DNA of 64,000 nt from contig CAZDGU010000008.1 in NCBI GenBank assembly GCA_964505215.1, positions 67,589 through 131,588 of the forward strand, in the 5' to 3' direction. The stretch's first letter is position 1. Each line of letters starts with the position of its first letter. Source of the DNA: Gracilimonas sp964505215. Its GTDB lineage: Bacteria; Bacteroidota; Rhodothermia; Balneolales; Balneolaceae. The notes under the pieces were generated by a model. That model had not been told where the DNA came from. It did not search any database and worked only from the letters and a program-made list of their open reading frames with translations. Below are positions 36,838 to 45,800 of this stretch, in pieces. Made by a program: the position numbers and the translations under genes.

Positions 36838-37524
36838 TTATTCAGTCATACTGCTGAGAAATGCTTTTTCTATTTGCTCGCCCGCCTTGACTGACTTTTT
36901 TAACCAACGGTAAGTAAGATCTTCCTGCTCCACTTCGCTAAGCTGCCAATCAATTTCGGAGCTTTTGAGGCGTCGGGTCAGGTTATACAGGCAAATGGCA
37001 ACACTTACCGAAATGTTAAAGCTCTCGCTAAAGCCTGCCATGGGAATACGTACAAAACCATCGGCAAGCTCACTTACGGTATCACTGATGCCATCAAGTT
37101 CAGTTCCAAATACCAGCGCGGTTTTACGGTCGAGAGATAAATCGTTGAGATTAATATCATCTTTATGCGGACTGGTGGCTATTATTGAATAACCCTTCTG
37201 TTTTAAATGCCTTAGACAGGTTTCGGTATTGTTTTCTTCAGGGGCATTATATCGCTGAAGGCTGAGCCAACGGTCGGCTCCAATGGTTACTTGCGAGGAA
37301 GCCTCAAACTGATTTCTATTCTCTATAATGTGAACATCCTGAATACCAAAACCATCGCAGCTCCGGAGCACAGCGCTGGCATTATGAGGCTGGTAAATAT
37401 CTTCCATTACCACGGTAAGATAGCGCGTTCGCTTAGCAGCAACTTCAACCAGCTTGTTCCATCGTTCGGGGGTAGCAAATGTTTTTAAATGCTCGATTAA
37501 TGCTTTTCTATGAGATTGGTGCAT
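36838..37524 (-). CDS. TrmH-family tRNA/rRNA 2'-O-methyltransferase
   Basis: A 228-residue SPOUT-fold enzyme. The family motifs are all present: ED..QPHNASAVLRSCDGFG (motif 1 with the catalytic Arg), ALVFGTELDGISD (motif 2) and the SAM-binding knot segment VRIPMAGFSESFNISVSVAI (motif 3). The N-terminal short extension and lack of an L30-like RNA-binding domain resemble TrmH, which methylates G18 of tRNA, more than RlmB. I chose the ATG at 37524; a longer frame to 37557 would begin inside the terminator of the upstream gene. Confidence 0.9.
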   Translation of the reverse strand: MHQSHRKALIEHLKTFATPERWNKLVEVAAKRTRYLTVVMEDIYQPHNASAVLRSCDGFGIQDVHIIENRNQFEASSQVTIGADRWLSLQRYNAPEENNTETCLRHLKQKGYSIIATSPHKDDINLNDLSLDRKTALVFGTELDGISDTVSELADGFVRIPMAGFSESFNISVSVAICLYNLTRRLKSSEIDWQLSEVEQEDLTYRWLKKSVKAGEQIEKAFLSSMTE

Positions 37525-37536
37525 GCTATAAAAATG

Positions 37537-37570
37537 AAAAGCCCCGGTATCTAACATACACGAGGCTTTT
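37537..37570 (-). terminator. Intrinsic terminator of the response-regulator gene
   Basis: AAAAGCCCCG (37537-37546) pairs with CGAGGCTTTT (37561-37570) with one internal mismatch. On the minus strand it continues into T-rich sequence. It is 17 bp past the response-regulator stop codon and directly ahead of the trmH start. Confidence 0.75.
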
Positions 37571-37587
37571 ATTCAAACTATTGAAAA

Positions 37588-38259
37588 TTATTTACATTGA
37601 AAGGTAAATCCTTTTTTGCGGATTGTTTCAATGTAATCTACTTCTGTGTGTTCCCGTATTTTCTTTCTTAAATAGCTTATGTACACATTTATATAATTGG
37701 TTTGAGTATCGAAATGAATATCCCACACCTTTTCAGCCAGTTCTTCTTGTGTAATTACCCGGTTTTTATTTTTCAGGAAATAAACCAGTAGATTGAACTC
37801 ATTATTGGTGAGCTGTACAAGTTCGTTGTTAATTTGAAACTCTCTCTTCAGCAAATCTACCTTTAGCTCGCCACAGGTAAGCTTCTGCTCTCCGCTGGCT
37901 TCACTTCTGCGGTTAATCGCATCCATACGAGCAATGAGCTCTTCGGTATTAAAAGGCTTAGTCAGGTAATCATCCGCACCTACTTTTAAACACTTTACTT
38001 TTACGTCAGTGTCCTGTTCTCCGGAAAGAATTAATACAGGTGTGGTAATGTTTTTGTCGCGAATATTTTTACAAACCTCATAACCGTCACCATCGGGCAA
38101 CCCAAGGTCTAAAATAATCATGTCAAAGTTACCTTCTACAGCACTTTTTTCACCTTCAGTAGCCGTATCAGCGGTAGAAACTGATTTCCCATTGTGTTCG
38201 AGTACGGCCTTGACTAAAGTACGAACTGACGGGTCGTCTTCAATTACAAGTATATTCAT
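37588..38259 (-). CDS. OmpR/PhoB-family response regulator, orphan
   Basis: A 223-residue two-component regulator. The receiver domain has the acidic pair EDDP at residues 7-10, the phospho-acceptor Asp in MIILDLGLPDG (about 51), Thr/Ser in VLILSGEQD and Lys in LTKPFNTEEL. The C-terminal winged helix shows TNNEFNLLVYFLKNKNRVIT and VYISYLRKKI, the recognition helix region. No histidine kinase is next to it, so its partner is encoded elsewhere. A 7-bp inverted repeat (TAAGTTA-AAA-TAACTTA, about 38330) lies upstream and could be a control site or the terminator of the hydrolase gene. Confidence 0.93.
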   Translation of the reverse strand: MNILVIEDDPSVRTLVKAVLEHNGKSVSTADTATEGEKSAVEGNFDMIILDLGLPDGDGYEVCKNIRDKNITTPVLILSGEQDTDVKVKCLKVGADDYLTKPFNTEELIARMDAINRRSEASGEQKLTCGELKVDLLKREFQINNELVQLTNNEFNLLVYFLKNKNRVITQEELAEKVWDIHFDTQTNYINVYISYLRKKIREHTEVDYIETIRKKGFTFQCK

Positions 38260-38381
38260 TATCGGTATGAGTTTTGTAAATCTTTATTTTTTGTAAGCGT
38301 AATGAATTCTCTTATGCATTACAAGAGCTAAGTTAAAATAACTTAACAAACATTAGAAAAAAAGAATGAGTTAATTTCACT

Positions 38382-39071
38382 TCATTCATCGTAGCCTGTT
38401 TTTAATAACCACTTTCTGGTTTCCTCTAACTGAGCCTTACTCAGTTTATGATTTCCTTCAGTAAGCTGAAACGTTGCGTTAAATCCTTCTTTTTGCAACT
38501 CTTTAACTACTTTTTGCTGAGGCTCTGGATAAACGGAAGTATCATTTTTTCCATGCAAAGCCAATATGTTTAAGTGCCTTGCCTGTGCTCGTTTGTTCTC
38601 AAAAGCTTCCGCTTTAATTCTGCCGCCAATTACGACCAAATCATTTACGTGCTTCCACCTTGAGAAAGCAAAATAGCCGCCCAGATATCCGCCCATCGAA
38701 TAACCGATTACACAAATTCTGTTGGCATCAATAACTTCCAGCAAGCCGTCCACCACTTCTTGAATAAACTCGGATGCTAATTCCATAGACTTTAGAAATT
38801 GTTCCTGATCTCCATCATACAAATACCAGGCACTTCCCCATTCAGAAACCGATCGTTTTCGGCTAAAAATGGGATAGGGTGCCTGCAGAAGTAAATGATA
38901 TGCTTTTACATTCAACAATAGAGTTATCTTTTTTTCGAGATACGCTATGTTTTGGTTATACCCATGTAAATAAATAATCAATGGTTTGTTCCCGGAATCT
39001 CCGCTTTCAATCAGCTTATACGGAACTTCAATTTTAAAGGAGGTTTTTCCTGAAGACAGAACGGTGTGCAT
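38382..39071 (-). CDS. Alpha/beta-hydrolase of the PHB depolymerase/carboxylesterase type
   Basis: A 229-residue hydrolase without a signal peptide. The nucleophile serine is in CVIGYSMGGYLGGYF (GxSxG), the acid is in LALHGKNDTSVYPEPQQ, and the histidine in TEGNHKLSKAQ. PLIIYLHGYNQN near the N-terminus is the oxyanion-hole strand. The overall layout is like cytoplasmic carboxylesterases/lysophospholipases. Substrate unknown. It is on the minus strand between the small membrane protein (upstream) and the response regulator (downstream). Confidence 0.85.
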   Translation of the reverse strand: MHTVLSSGKTSFKIEVPYKLIESGDSGNKPLIIYLHGYNQNIAYLEKKITLLLNVKAYHLLLQAPYPIFSRKRSVSEWGSAWYLYDGDQEQFLKSMELASEFIQEVVDGLLEVIDANRICVIGYSMGGYLGGYFAFSRWKHVNDLVVIGGRIKAEAFENKRAQARHLNILALHGKNDTSVYPEPQQKVVKELQKEGFNATFQLTEGNHKLSKAQLEETRKWLLKTGYDE

Positions 39072-39159
39072 GGAAACGCAATTTTTGAGAAAAGTTTAGA
39101 AATGAAATGAATAGAATATTTGTGGGCTGAGGCGGTTGTTTTAATGTTATCTAAATGAG

Positions 39160-39513
39160 TTAAAAACGTGCCCATATATTAAACAGGCTATCTAAAGGAG
39201 ATCTTTTTCTAACCACCGCTAACACTGCCAACCCGATAATAATGACGTACATAACCGGATTTAACACGGAAAATACAGTATGTAAAAACCCTCCGGTAAC
39301 GTAATTCACGCCCATGCGTACAGCAAAGTAAAAGCCAAAACCCAAGAAGAGTGTCCCAAAAAAGTTAATCAGACCAATCACATAGGGATTCTTATTTTTA
39401 TACAATGCTTCCTGAGCTTCTTGCCGTCGGTGCTCCAGCTCTAAATCTTTGTGGAGCTCATTCTCGAACTCTTTCTGCTTTAGCTTTCGTTGAGTGTTAT
39501 TTTCATTCTTCAT
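39160..39513 (-). CDS. Small membrane protein of unknown function
   Basis: A 117-residue protein. The N-terminal ~45 residues are a highly charged helix (KQKEFENELHKDLELEHRRQ), likely a coiled coil in the cytoplasm. Two membrane helices follow (YVIGLINFFGTLFLGFGFYF and VFSVLNPVMYVIIIGLAVLA). I use the ATG at 39513; the longer TTG at 39525 overlaps the preceding gene more. It overlaps the VOC gene by 11 bp and is probably translated from the same message. I do not recognise the family. Confidence 0.7.
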   Translation of the reverse strand: MKNENNTQRKLKQKEFENELHKDLELEHRRQEAQEALYKNKNPYVIGLINFFGTLFLGFGFYFAVRMGVNYVTGGFLHTVFSVLNPVMYVIIIGLAVLAVVRKRSPLDSLFNIWARF

Positions 39514-39883
39514 AAAAGTATTCAATCATATTTCCATCCGGATCAGCTACAAATAAAAAGCGGCCTTTCTTCCGGTTAGCCGGCCCGCTCATAATCGTTA
39601 CTTCTTTTTCACGAAAATACTTAGCCAGCTCATCTACCTGTTCCGGGCTGTCCACATAAAAGCCAAAATGATCTACCCGAAAGTCTCTGGAGGTTGGGTC
39701 ATAACTGGTTTCGGCTTCCACAATTACCAGCGTATCTTTTTCGCCTACTTTGTACACCGCCATGCTTTGGCCCATAGTTTTAACCAGCTCAAAGCCTAAA
39801 ATATCACCATAAAACTCTTTGGAGGCATCAATTCGGTTCACTCTTATGGTAATGTGATTTAATCCGGTAGGTTTAAAATTCAT
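39503..39883 (-). CDS. VOC-family (glyoxalase/dioxygenase-fold) protein
   Basis: A 126-residue vicinal-oxygen-chelate protein made of two beta-alpha-beta-beta-beta modules: LNHITIRVNRIDASKEFYGD and FRVDHFGFYVDSPEQVDELA. Candidate metal ligands are His10, His ~72 and Glu ~121 (DPDGNMIEYFYEE). These folds serve in lactoylglutathione lyase, ring-cleaving dioxygenases and fosfomycin resistance proteins; the substrate cannot be assigned. It overlaps the downstream small membrane protein gene by 11 bp. Confidence 0.87.
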   Translation of the reverse strand: MNFKPTGLNHITIRVNRIDASKEFYGDILGFELVKTMGQSMAVYKVGEKDTLVIVEAETSYDPTSRDFRVDHFGFYVDSPEQVDELAKYFREKEVTIMSGPANRKKGRFLFVADPDGNMIEYFYEE

Positions 39884-40076
39884 AGTCGGTTATTAAGTAT
39901 CATGGTTTAATTTGTGTGGCTAACTTACAACGCAAAGCTCTAAAACAAAACTTAAAATTTGGTTCTGCAATAGCCTTTAAAAAGTAATATTATTGGGCTT
40001 TGCAATAGCCATTAATCTTTAATCTTCAGAGCCCCTCACCGGATTTAGCCTAACGCTCTGCCTAAACACATCCACC

Positions 40077-40760
40077 GTGTCCACATTATTTATAGTAGCT
40101 ACGCCCATAGGCAACCTCAACGACTTCTCTCCCCGTGCGGTAGAGGTGTTAAAATCGGTGGATTATATTGCTTGTGAAGACACCCGGACTTCCGGCCACC
40201 TTTTGCAGCATTTTCAAATTGACAAGCCTACGTTTTCATTTCATCAGCATAACGAGCATCGCAAAGTGAAGCATGTAATGAATATTTTAGATGCTCAGCA
40301 AAATGTAGCACTTATCAGTGATGCCGGAATGCCGGGAATTTCCGATCCCGGATTTTTAGCCATTCGAGCCGCTCAAAATGCCGGGCATACCGTGAGCGTG
40401 ATTCCCGGTCCCGATGCCGCCACAACCGCACTTGTAGCCAGCGGCCTCCCCTCCGACCGTTATATATTTGAAGGATTTCTCCCCCACAAAAAAGGACGCC
40501 AAAAAAGATTAGGGCAGCTGGCAAAAGACGAGCGAACCATTGTTATTTATGAAAGCCCCAATCGTCTGCTTAAGCTTTTAGGCGAACTGGAAACACATTT
40601 TGAGCCTGAACGGTTAGCAGCCGTAGCCCGCGAACTCACAAAAAAGTTTGAAGAAGTACAGCGCGGCACAATAACAGAACTTAAAAACGAGTTTGAAGAA
40701 CGCGATTCCATTAAAGGTGAAATTGTAGTTATTGTCTCAGGAAAAGGTTACTCAGAATGA
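40077..40760 (+). CDS. rsmI: 16S rRNA (cytidine-1402-2'-O)-methyltransferase
   Basis: A 227-residue SAM-dependent tetrapyrrole-methylase-fold enzyme that methylates the ribose of C1402 in the decoding centre. The opening LFIVATPIGNLNDFSPRAVE, then YIACEDTRTSGHLLQHF and LISDAGMPGISDPGF, are the family hallmarks. Translation begins at a GTG (40077), which places Met right before STLFIVATP. It overlaps lnt by 4 bp (ATGA), so the two genes are translationally coupled. The 190 bp upstream contain a short direct repeat (GCAATAGCC twice) but no obvious promoter. Confidence 0.95.
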   Translation: MSTLFIVATPIGNLNDFSPRAVEVLKSVDYIACEDTRTSGHLLQHFQIDKPTFSFHQHNEHRKVKHVMNILDAQQNVALISDAGMPGISDPGFLAIRAAQNAGHTVSVIPGPDAATTALVASGLPSDRYIFEGFLPHKKGRQKRLGQLAKDERTIVIYESPNRLLKLLGELETHFEPERLAAVARELTKKFEEVQRGTITELKNEFEERDSIKGEIVVIVSGKGYSE

Positions 40761-42316
40761 ATATATACCGATTTTTAGAAAATAAATGGGCTTTGTCCAT
40801 TTCGGCCGGAGTTTTACTCGGTCTCAGCTTCCCTCCTTTTAATATTGCTTTTTTAGCTTTTCCGGCCTTTATATTTCTCTTACGCCTTGCCGATATCAGC
40901 AGCTCTTACAAACAGCTGGCTTATTACAGCTACGGTGGTTTTGTAGTGTGGAATATTATTGGCACTTACTGGCTCACTTTTGCCAGCTTACCTGCCGGCA
41001 TTGCTGCTATTTTAGCAAACAGCGTGATTATGACTATCCCACTGTGCATGGCAGCATTCTTTGCCAGAAGAATCAAATCTCCTTATCTCATCGCTTTTTT
41101 ACAGGCCGCTGCCTGGGTCAGCTACGAGTTTTTGCATCACCACTGGGATCTTTCCTGGACGTGGTTAACAATCGGCAATGCCTGGGCAAATTATACCGTT
41201 GCCATTCAATATATTTCTGTAACCGGCTATTTGGGAATCTCATTTTGGGTACTGTTAACGGCTGCTTTAGCCTATCAGGCATTCACCCAAAAAAGCCGAA
41301 CGCTATTATATGCAACAACCGGCGTTTTTTTAATCTTCCCGATATTGTCGTTTGTTTTGTATGATGGAGATGCAGCTACAATTTCGTCATCCGATACAAC
41401 CGAAGTTGCCATCATTCAGCCCAACCACGATTCCTATCAAGATTATGGCGGAATGGAGAATCTAAGTGAAGTGGTAGATAGCTTACTTTCATTAACCAAG
41501 CGCACGCTGCAGCCTTCAACAGACTTGGTTATTTGGCCCGAAAATGCTATTGATGGCTACATTTATGCCGAATCTTACACCGCCAACCGAATTGCTGATT
41601 CTGCTAAAACATGGAACGTAAACCTCATAATTGGCAGCGGACTGATTAAAACCTATCCCGAAGATTCTGAAGGATTATTTCGGGGCGTGCTAAAGGCATA
41701 TCCTCATCAAGGGCAGCCCTATAACATATTTAATGCAGCGCTTTTTATAGCCAAAGACGGAACCGTTAGCGACTACGAAAAAGCAAATCTGGTGCCTATT
41801 GTAGAACGCGTTCCATTTCTGGAAACGCTCTCTGCTTTGGATGTTTTTAATTGGGTGAATTGGGGAGCTATTGGCGGATTTGGAAAAGGGAAAGAGCCCA
41901 AAATGATTGAAACACAAGCCTTTACGGCACCCGGACTGATTTGTTATGATTCGGTTTATCCCTCCTGGATTCGCCATTTCGTGCAAAATGATGCTACTTT
42001 TTTAACCATTATTACCAACGATGGCTGGTGGGGAAATACCAGCGGGCACCTTCAGCATTTTGCTTATGCACGGCTGCGTGCCATCGAGTTTAACCGCTGG
42101 ATTGCCCGAAGCGCAAATAACGGTATTTCCGGAATTATTGCGCCCAACGGAAAAGTTGTTCAAAAAACGCAGTATTGGGTCCGAACCGGCGTTACAGGAA
42201 TCGTGCAAAACTTATATTCCCAAACTTTTTATACTCGCTTTGGAGACTGGCTGGCGTATTTATGCTTGCTTATGAGCATTCCCGGCTGGATTTATCTTCG
42301 GTTCTTTAAAAAGTGA
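40757..42316 (+). CDS. lnt: Apolipoprotein N-acyltransferase
   Basis: A 519-residue inner-membrane enzyme that adds the third acyl chain to lipoproteins. About eight hydrophobic segments occupy residues 1-210. The C-terminal half is a periplasmic nitrilase-type domain with the catalytic Glu in LVIWPENAIDG, Lys in DYEKANLVPIVERVPF and Cys in PGLICYDSVYP. All three catalytic residues are present. It fits the many lipoproteins in the neighbourhood (SPOR protein, metalloprotease). It is coupled to rsmI by a 4-bp overlap. Confidence 0.95.
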   Translation: MNIYRFLENKWALSISAGVLLGLSFPPFNIAFLAFPAFIFLLRLADISSSYKQLAYYSYGGFVVWNIIGTYWLTFASLPAGIAAILANSVIMTIPLCMAAFFARRIKSPYLIAFLQAAAWVSYEFLHHHWDLSWTWLTIGNAWANYTVAIQYISVTGYLGISFWVLLTAALAYQAFTQKSRTLLYATTGVFLIFPILSFVLYDGDAATISSSDTTEVAIIQPNHDSYQDYGGMENLSEVVDSLLSLTKRTLQPSTDLVIWPENAIDGYIYAESYTANRIADSAKTWNVNLIIGSGLIKTYPEDSEGLFRGVLKAYPHQGQPYNIFNAALFIAKDGTVSDYEKANLVPIVERVPFLETLSALDVFNWVNWGAIGGFGKGKEPKMIETQAFTAPGLICYDSVYPSWIRHFVQNDATFLTIITNDGWWGNTSGHLQHFAYARLRAIEFNRWIARSANNGISGIIAPNGKVVQKTQYWVRTGVTGIVQNLYSQTFYTRFGDWLAYLCLLMSIPGWIYLRFFKK

Positions 42317-42433
42317 TTTTTTTTCAAGAATCTAAAGCTGGCTTTCTAAAGTAGTTTTATTGGGGTGAATTTCACACCACTCTTGCAGTGTCGTTACTAT
42401 TAAAAATATATCATACATATTTAGATGAAAAAA

Positions 42434-42494
42434 ACCTGACAGGTTTCAAACTAAATAGCTGTAAAAATCCATCATGGATTCAAACCTGTCAGGT
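42434..42494. repeat. Nested palindrome in the lnt-sprA spacer
   Basis: ACCTGACAGGTTT (42434-42446) and AAACCTGTCAGGT (42482-42494) form a perfect 13-bp inverted repeat. Each arm is itself a near-palindrome (ACCTGACAGGT), and AATCCA-TCA-TGGATT forms an inner hairpin. It could act as a bidirectional terminator for lnt and sprA or be an interspersed repeat; AAACCTGTCAGGTTT-like strings are, as far as I recall, common in intergenic DNA of Bacteroidota. Confidence 0.65.
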
Positions 42495-42566
42495 ATACGA
42501 GCGCAAAGGAAGTCGGTACTAATTAATAGATACCGGAATTAGAACTAAGAAATAATTTCCACCTCG

Positions 42567-42610
42567 TTGCGAACGTCTCGTTCGCAATGCATGCAGGAAC
42601 CTCCGGTTCC
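42567..42610. repeat. Two small perfect hairpins in the lnt-sprA spacer
   Basis: TTGCGAAC (42567-42574) pairs with GTTCGCAA (42580-42587), and GGAACC (42596-42601) pairs with GGTTCC (42605-42610). The rest of the 561-bp spacer (42317-42877) shows no gene; GC-richer debris at 42670-42780 has no coding frame. Confidence 0.55.
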
Positions 42611-42877
42611 CAACAGATAAAACAGACTATTCTATAATCTTTTGGTTTTGAATCTGAGTCAGGCAAGCATCTCTCCGGCCATACCGGCTACGCCCGTCGG
42701 AGCTCAAAGTCCTCATCACGCTCCATAGATTTCTCGGCTACGTTTGCCCGCCGGGGCCGGCCAAAGCTCCGCTCGAAAGGACAAGTAAAATGGAATAATT
42801 AGATCGGTTGCATCATTCAATTATTCTCTTGCCAAAGCTTTGAAAAGCATCACCCCAAAAAAACTAAGCCCGAACGC

Positions 42878-45800
42878 TTAACGCGACTGAATGGCAATTC
42901 TGAAGTTGAACCGAATTTCGTGATTGGTTCTGGGCGGGAAGGCGGATGATTTCGGCGTGATTTTAGTGAGCGTGTACTCAAAATTAGAAGAAACCGTTTG
43001 AGAGAATCGATATCCAATTACCACAGAGCCATTAATTCGGTTCTGTCCGGTTATAAAAGGCTCCGTGAATTCATATTGGCTTGCATCCGGAATTACGTTT
43101 GGATCGCTGAGCACCTCATCAATATCCTGGCTTAAATAGAACTTCTTTTCCGTATCGTTGGCAAATCCACCGTTGATGGAAACATCAATATTATTTTTAA
43201 TTTTTGGGAAAAACGGAATAGTAACCCTCTTAAACGTGTAATTAACGGTGGCGGTCATTCCTTTCGAATTACGCTCGGTTACCGTTCGGCTCGAAAGTGC
43301 CAAGCTCGATGTTTTACTCTTTTCATAACTGATTTGCGTGCGTAAATCTGATTTCCACGTTACATTCAGCTGGGCTAATGGGGAAAAACGCTGCTCCACA
43401 TTAATAGAAGTCGGCTCATACGGTTCCTTTACATTAATAACGCTGAATGAGCCAATATTTGACGGGCTTTGCTCTCCCACCAGCGTATTCAAATTCCAGC
43501 CCATTCGGTAGCTTCCGTTGTAGCTGTGCGTCAGGGTGGCTGCGCGCATGGCATTTCCAATAAATGGAATTAAATCGTGCACGCCCGACCACGTAACCCG
43601 CCAGTTTGGTTTGGGTATTGGGGTGAATCCTTTTTCGCCAATGGCGCCTTTATTTCCACCCAAATAAGCCTTTCGGAAGTCTTCTTCCATCGTATTACGG
43701 TTCAGCACAATGCGCCCGTCACCGTTTCCGCCATCCTGCGGCTTATCACTGATGGTGCCCGTAGTTTTATCCATATCTGCAAAAGCCGTGTTCAGCTGCC
43801 GCTTATATAAATCTCCGTATCCTTTCCCAAAGGCCCAAACCGATGAATTTATGGTTCCGCTGGATGATAACGTAGAGCTGAAATCACCGGCCGATGTGAG
43901 CGAAATGGTGTTAGTTGTGCGCTCATCCCACTTAGTTGACCAGCTTAAATCTACGCTGAAATTATCGAACAGATTCAGCTTGGTTCCCATCGTGATGTTA
44001 TCCGAGTAGGTATTGTCTTTGGGAAGGTTAATCGCACTTCCGGTTGGGCTTTCTTGAATTAGCTGAGAGCGCGGCAGCTCTTCATCAAAACCAAGGCGGT
44101 AAGCAAAGGGTGGCGAAAAGTTGGAGGAAGTCTGCTCATTGAAGGCATAAAATATCTGCGAATCTCCCCTATAACCCGCCTGATTCGAGGTTTTATTTTT
44201 GTTATAAGCCAGATCTATACTTTGCATACTGAAAAGAGCCAGCACCACTTTACGGCCAAAGTACTGCGCGTCTTTCATCAAATCGGGACGGACCGTTTCC
44301 TCACCCTCACCGGAGCTTTTCTTTGACTTTTGGCGCTCTCTTTTTTCCTGAGTATCGGCTTTTTTCATTTTTTCAAAAAAGTCGAGCCGGTCCAGCAGGC
44401 TTCCTACTCCTAATTTCAGCGTATGGTCTAACCTGAAGCTGTTTGAAACTCCTGAACCCAAGCCCGAACCGCTTGGGCTGTTCGTCCATCCAAAACCGCC
44501 GCTGTACGAGGCCGAATAGTTCAGCCAATCTAATCCTTCAATTTTATTAAGCGGTGGGCGCCAGCTGGCTGTATAGGTTTCCTGATAATTGGAACGCCGC
44601 GCCGACAGGCTATCGGTTATTAAGTTGTTGAGCACCTTAAAAGTAGGTGTAAGTTGGTAGCTGGAGCTATCTACATCAAAACCGGTTTTATTGATATTTT
44701 GACGACCTGCATCTGATAGATCATAATTGGTTGAGGTACGGAATGAAATGGGGATTGAGGGCGTTAGGTTGTAATTCAGCCCAAAAGATGATTTCTGATT
44801 AAACGTATGGCTTTGCTGCAGCGGTTGTGCGCGTTCATTCCCATTAACGTCCAGCTCTGTTCGCCTTCTCCTCTCGCTATATGAGCGGTTTAAATTAGCC
44901 GATGCCGTAACGGAAGAAGGCATGTAGCCCAAACGTAAATCAGAAAAAACATTCAAAACCGGTACATTATCCATAAATCCAAGCGGCTGCCACAACTTTA
45001 CATTATTAAAAGTGAGGTTGTACTGAACGGAAGCATTGTAATTCCAGTCATCCTGAAACTGAATTTCCGGATTTTTTGAATGCCCTTCATTATATACATA
45101 GCTAAGGCGCGTATTATCGATCGTGTATTGCGCTAACTTACTCTTAGAATTTTTCTTGGAAACGTTAGATACGTTCACAGAAAAGTTATCCCGAACGGTT
45201 TCAATTTCATTTAAACGCTGATTGATTTGTGCTTTTTTCTGCGACTCCGTCAGGTTTTCATTCTCGTTGGTGGCGTTGATAAAATCCTGCGTTCGAATAT
45301 CTCCCTGATTTGGCAGAAACTTAGGGGTTGAAATGTTTTTTCGGGTTGAAACGGTAACCGGAAAGCTCCATCCAAATCTGGCAGGCGTTAGCTTATGTAA
45401 ATTAACGGTAGAACTGAGATCATAGCCAATTTGATCGGCCACGCTGCGGGTTCCCAGGCGAGACTCCAGCGAGCCGAAGCCCGTAGTAGTTCGGGTTATG
45501 TTGGTATTAAAAGTGGCAAAATCAGCAAATTTGAAGCTGGCGTTGGCATTGGCCTTCCATCCTTTTTCGTTATCAAAGCCGGAAACTCTGAGCTCATTCA
45601 GCCAGAAAGTAGCATTCAGGCTGGGCGTTCCCGGCGAGCTCACATCGGCCGGATCATGTGGATTTTGAATTCCCAGTCCTATTTCTGAAACCCGCCCTAA
45701 AGATGGATTTCCTTTAATGGCCACTACGGCTCCTTCCACCGCTTTATCTGCCTCAGGGTCCAACTCTATTTCAAACCGTTGGCTTTGCTCAGCCATACTC

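Noticed and set aside
39884..40076. Small RNA in the spacer before rsmI (GCAATAGCC repeated twice)
   Set aside because: The two copies are direct, not inverted, and no stable fold or known RNA family was recognised.
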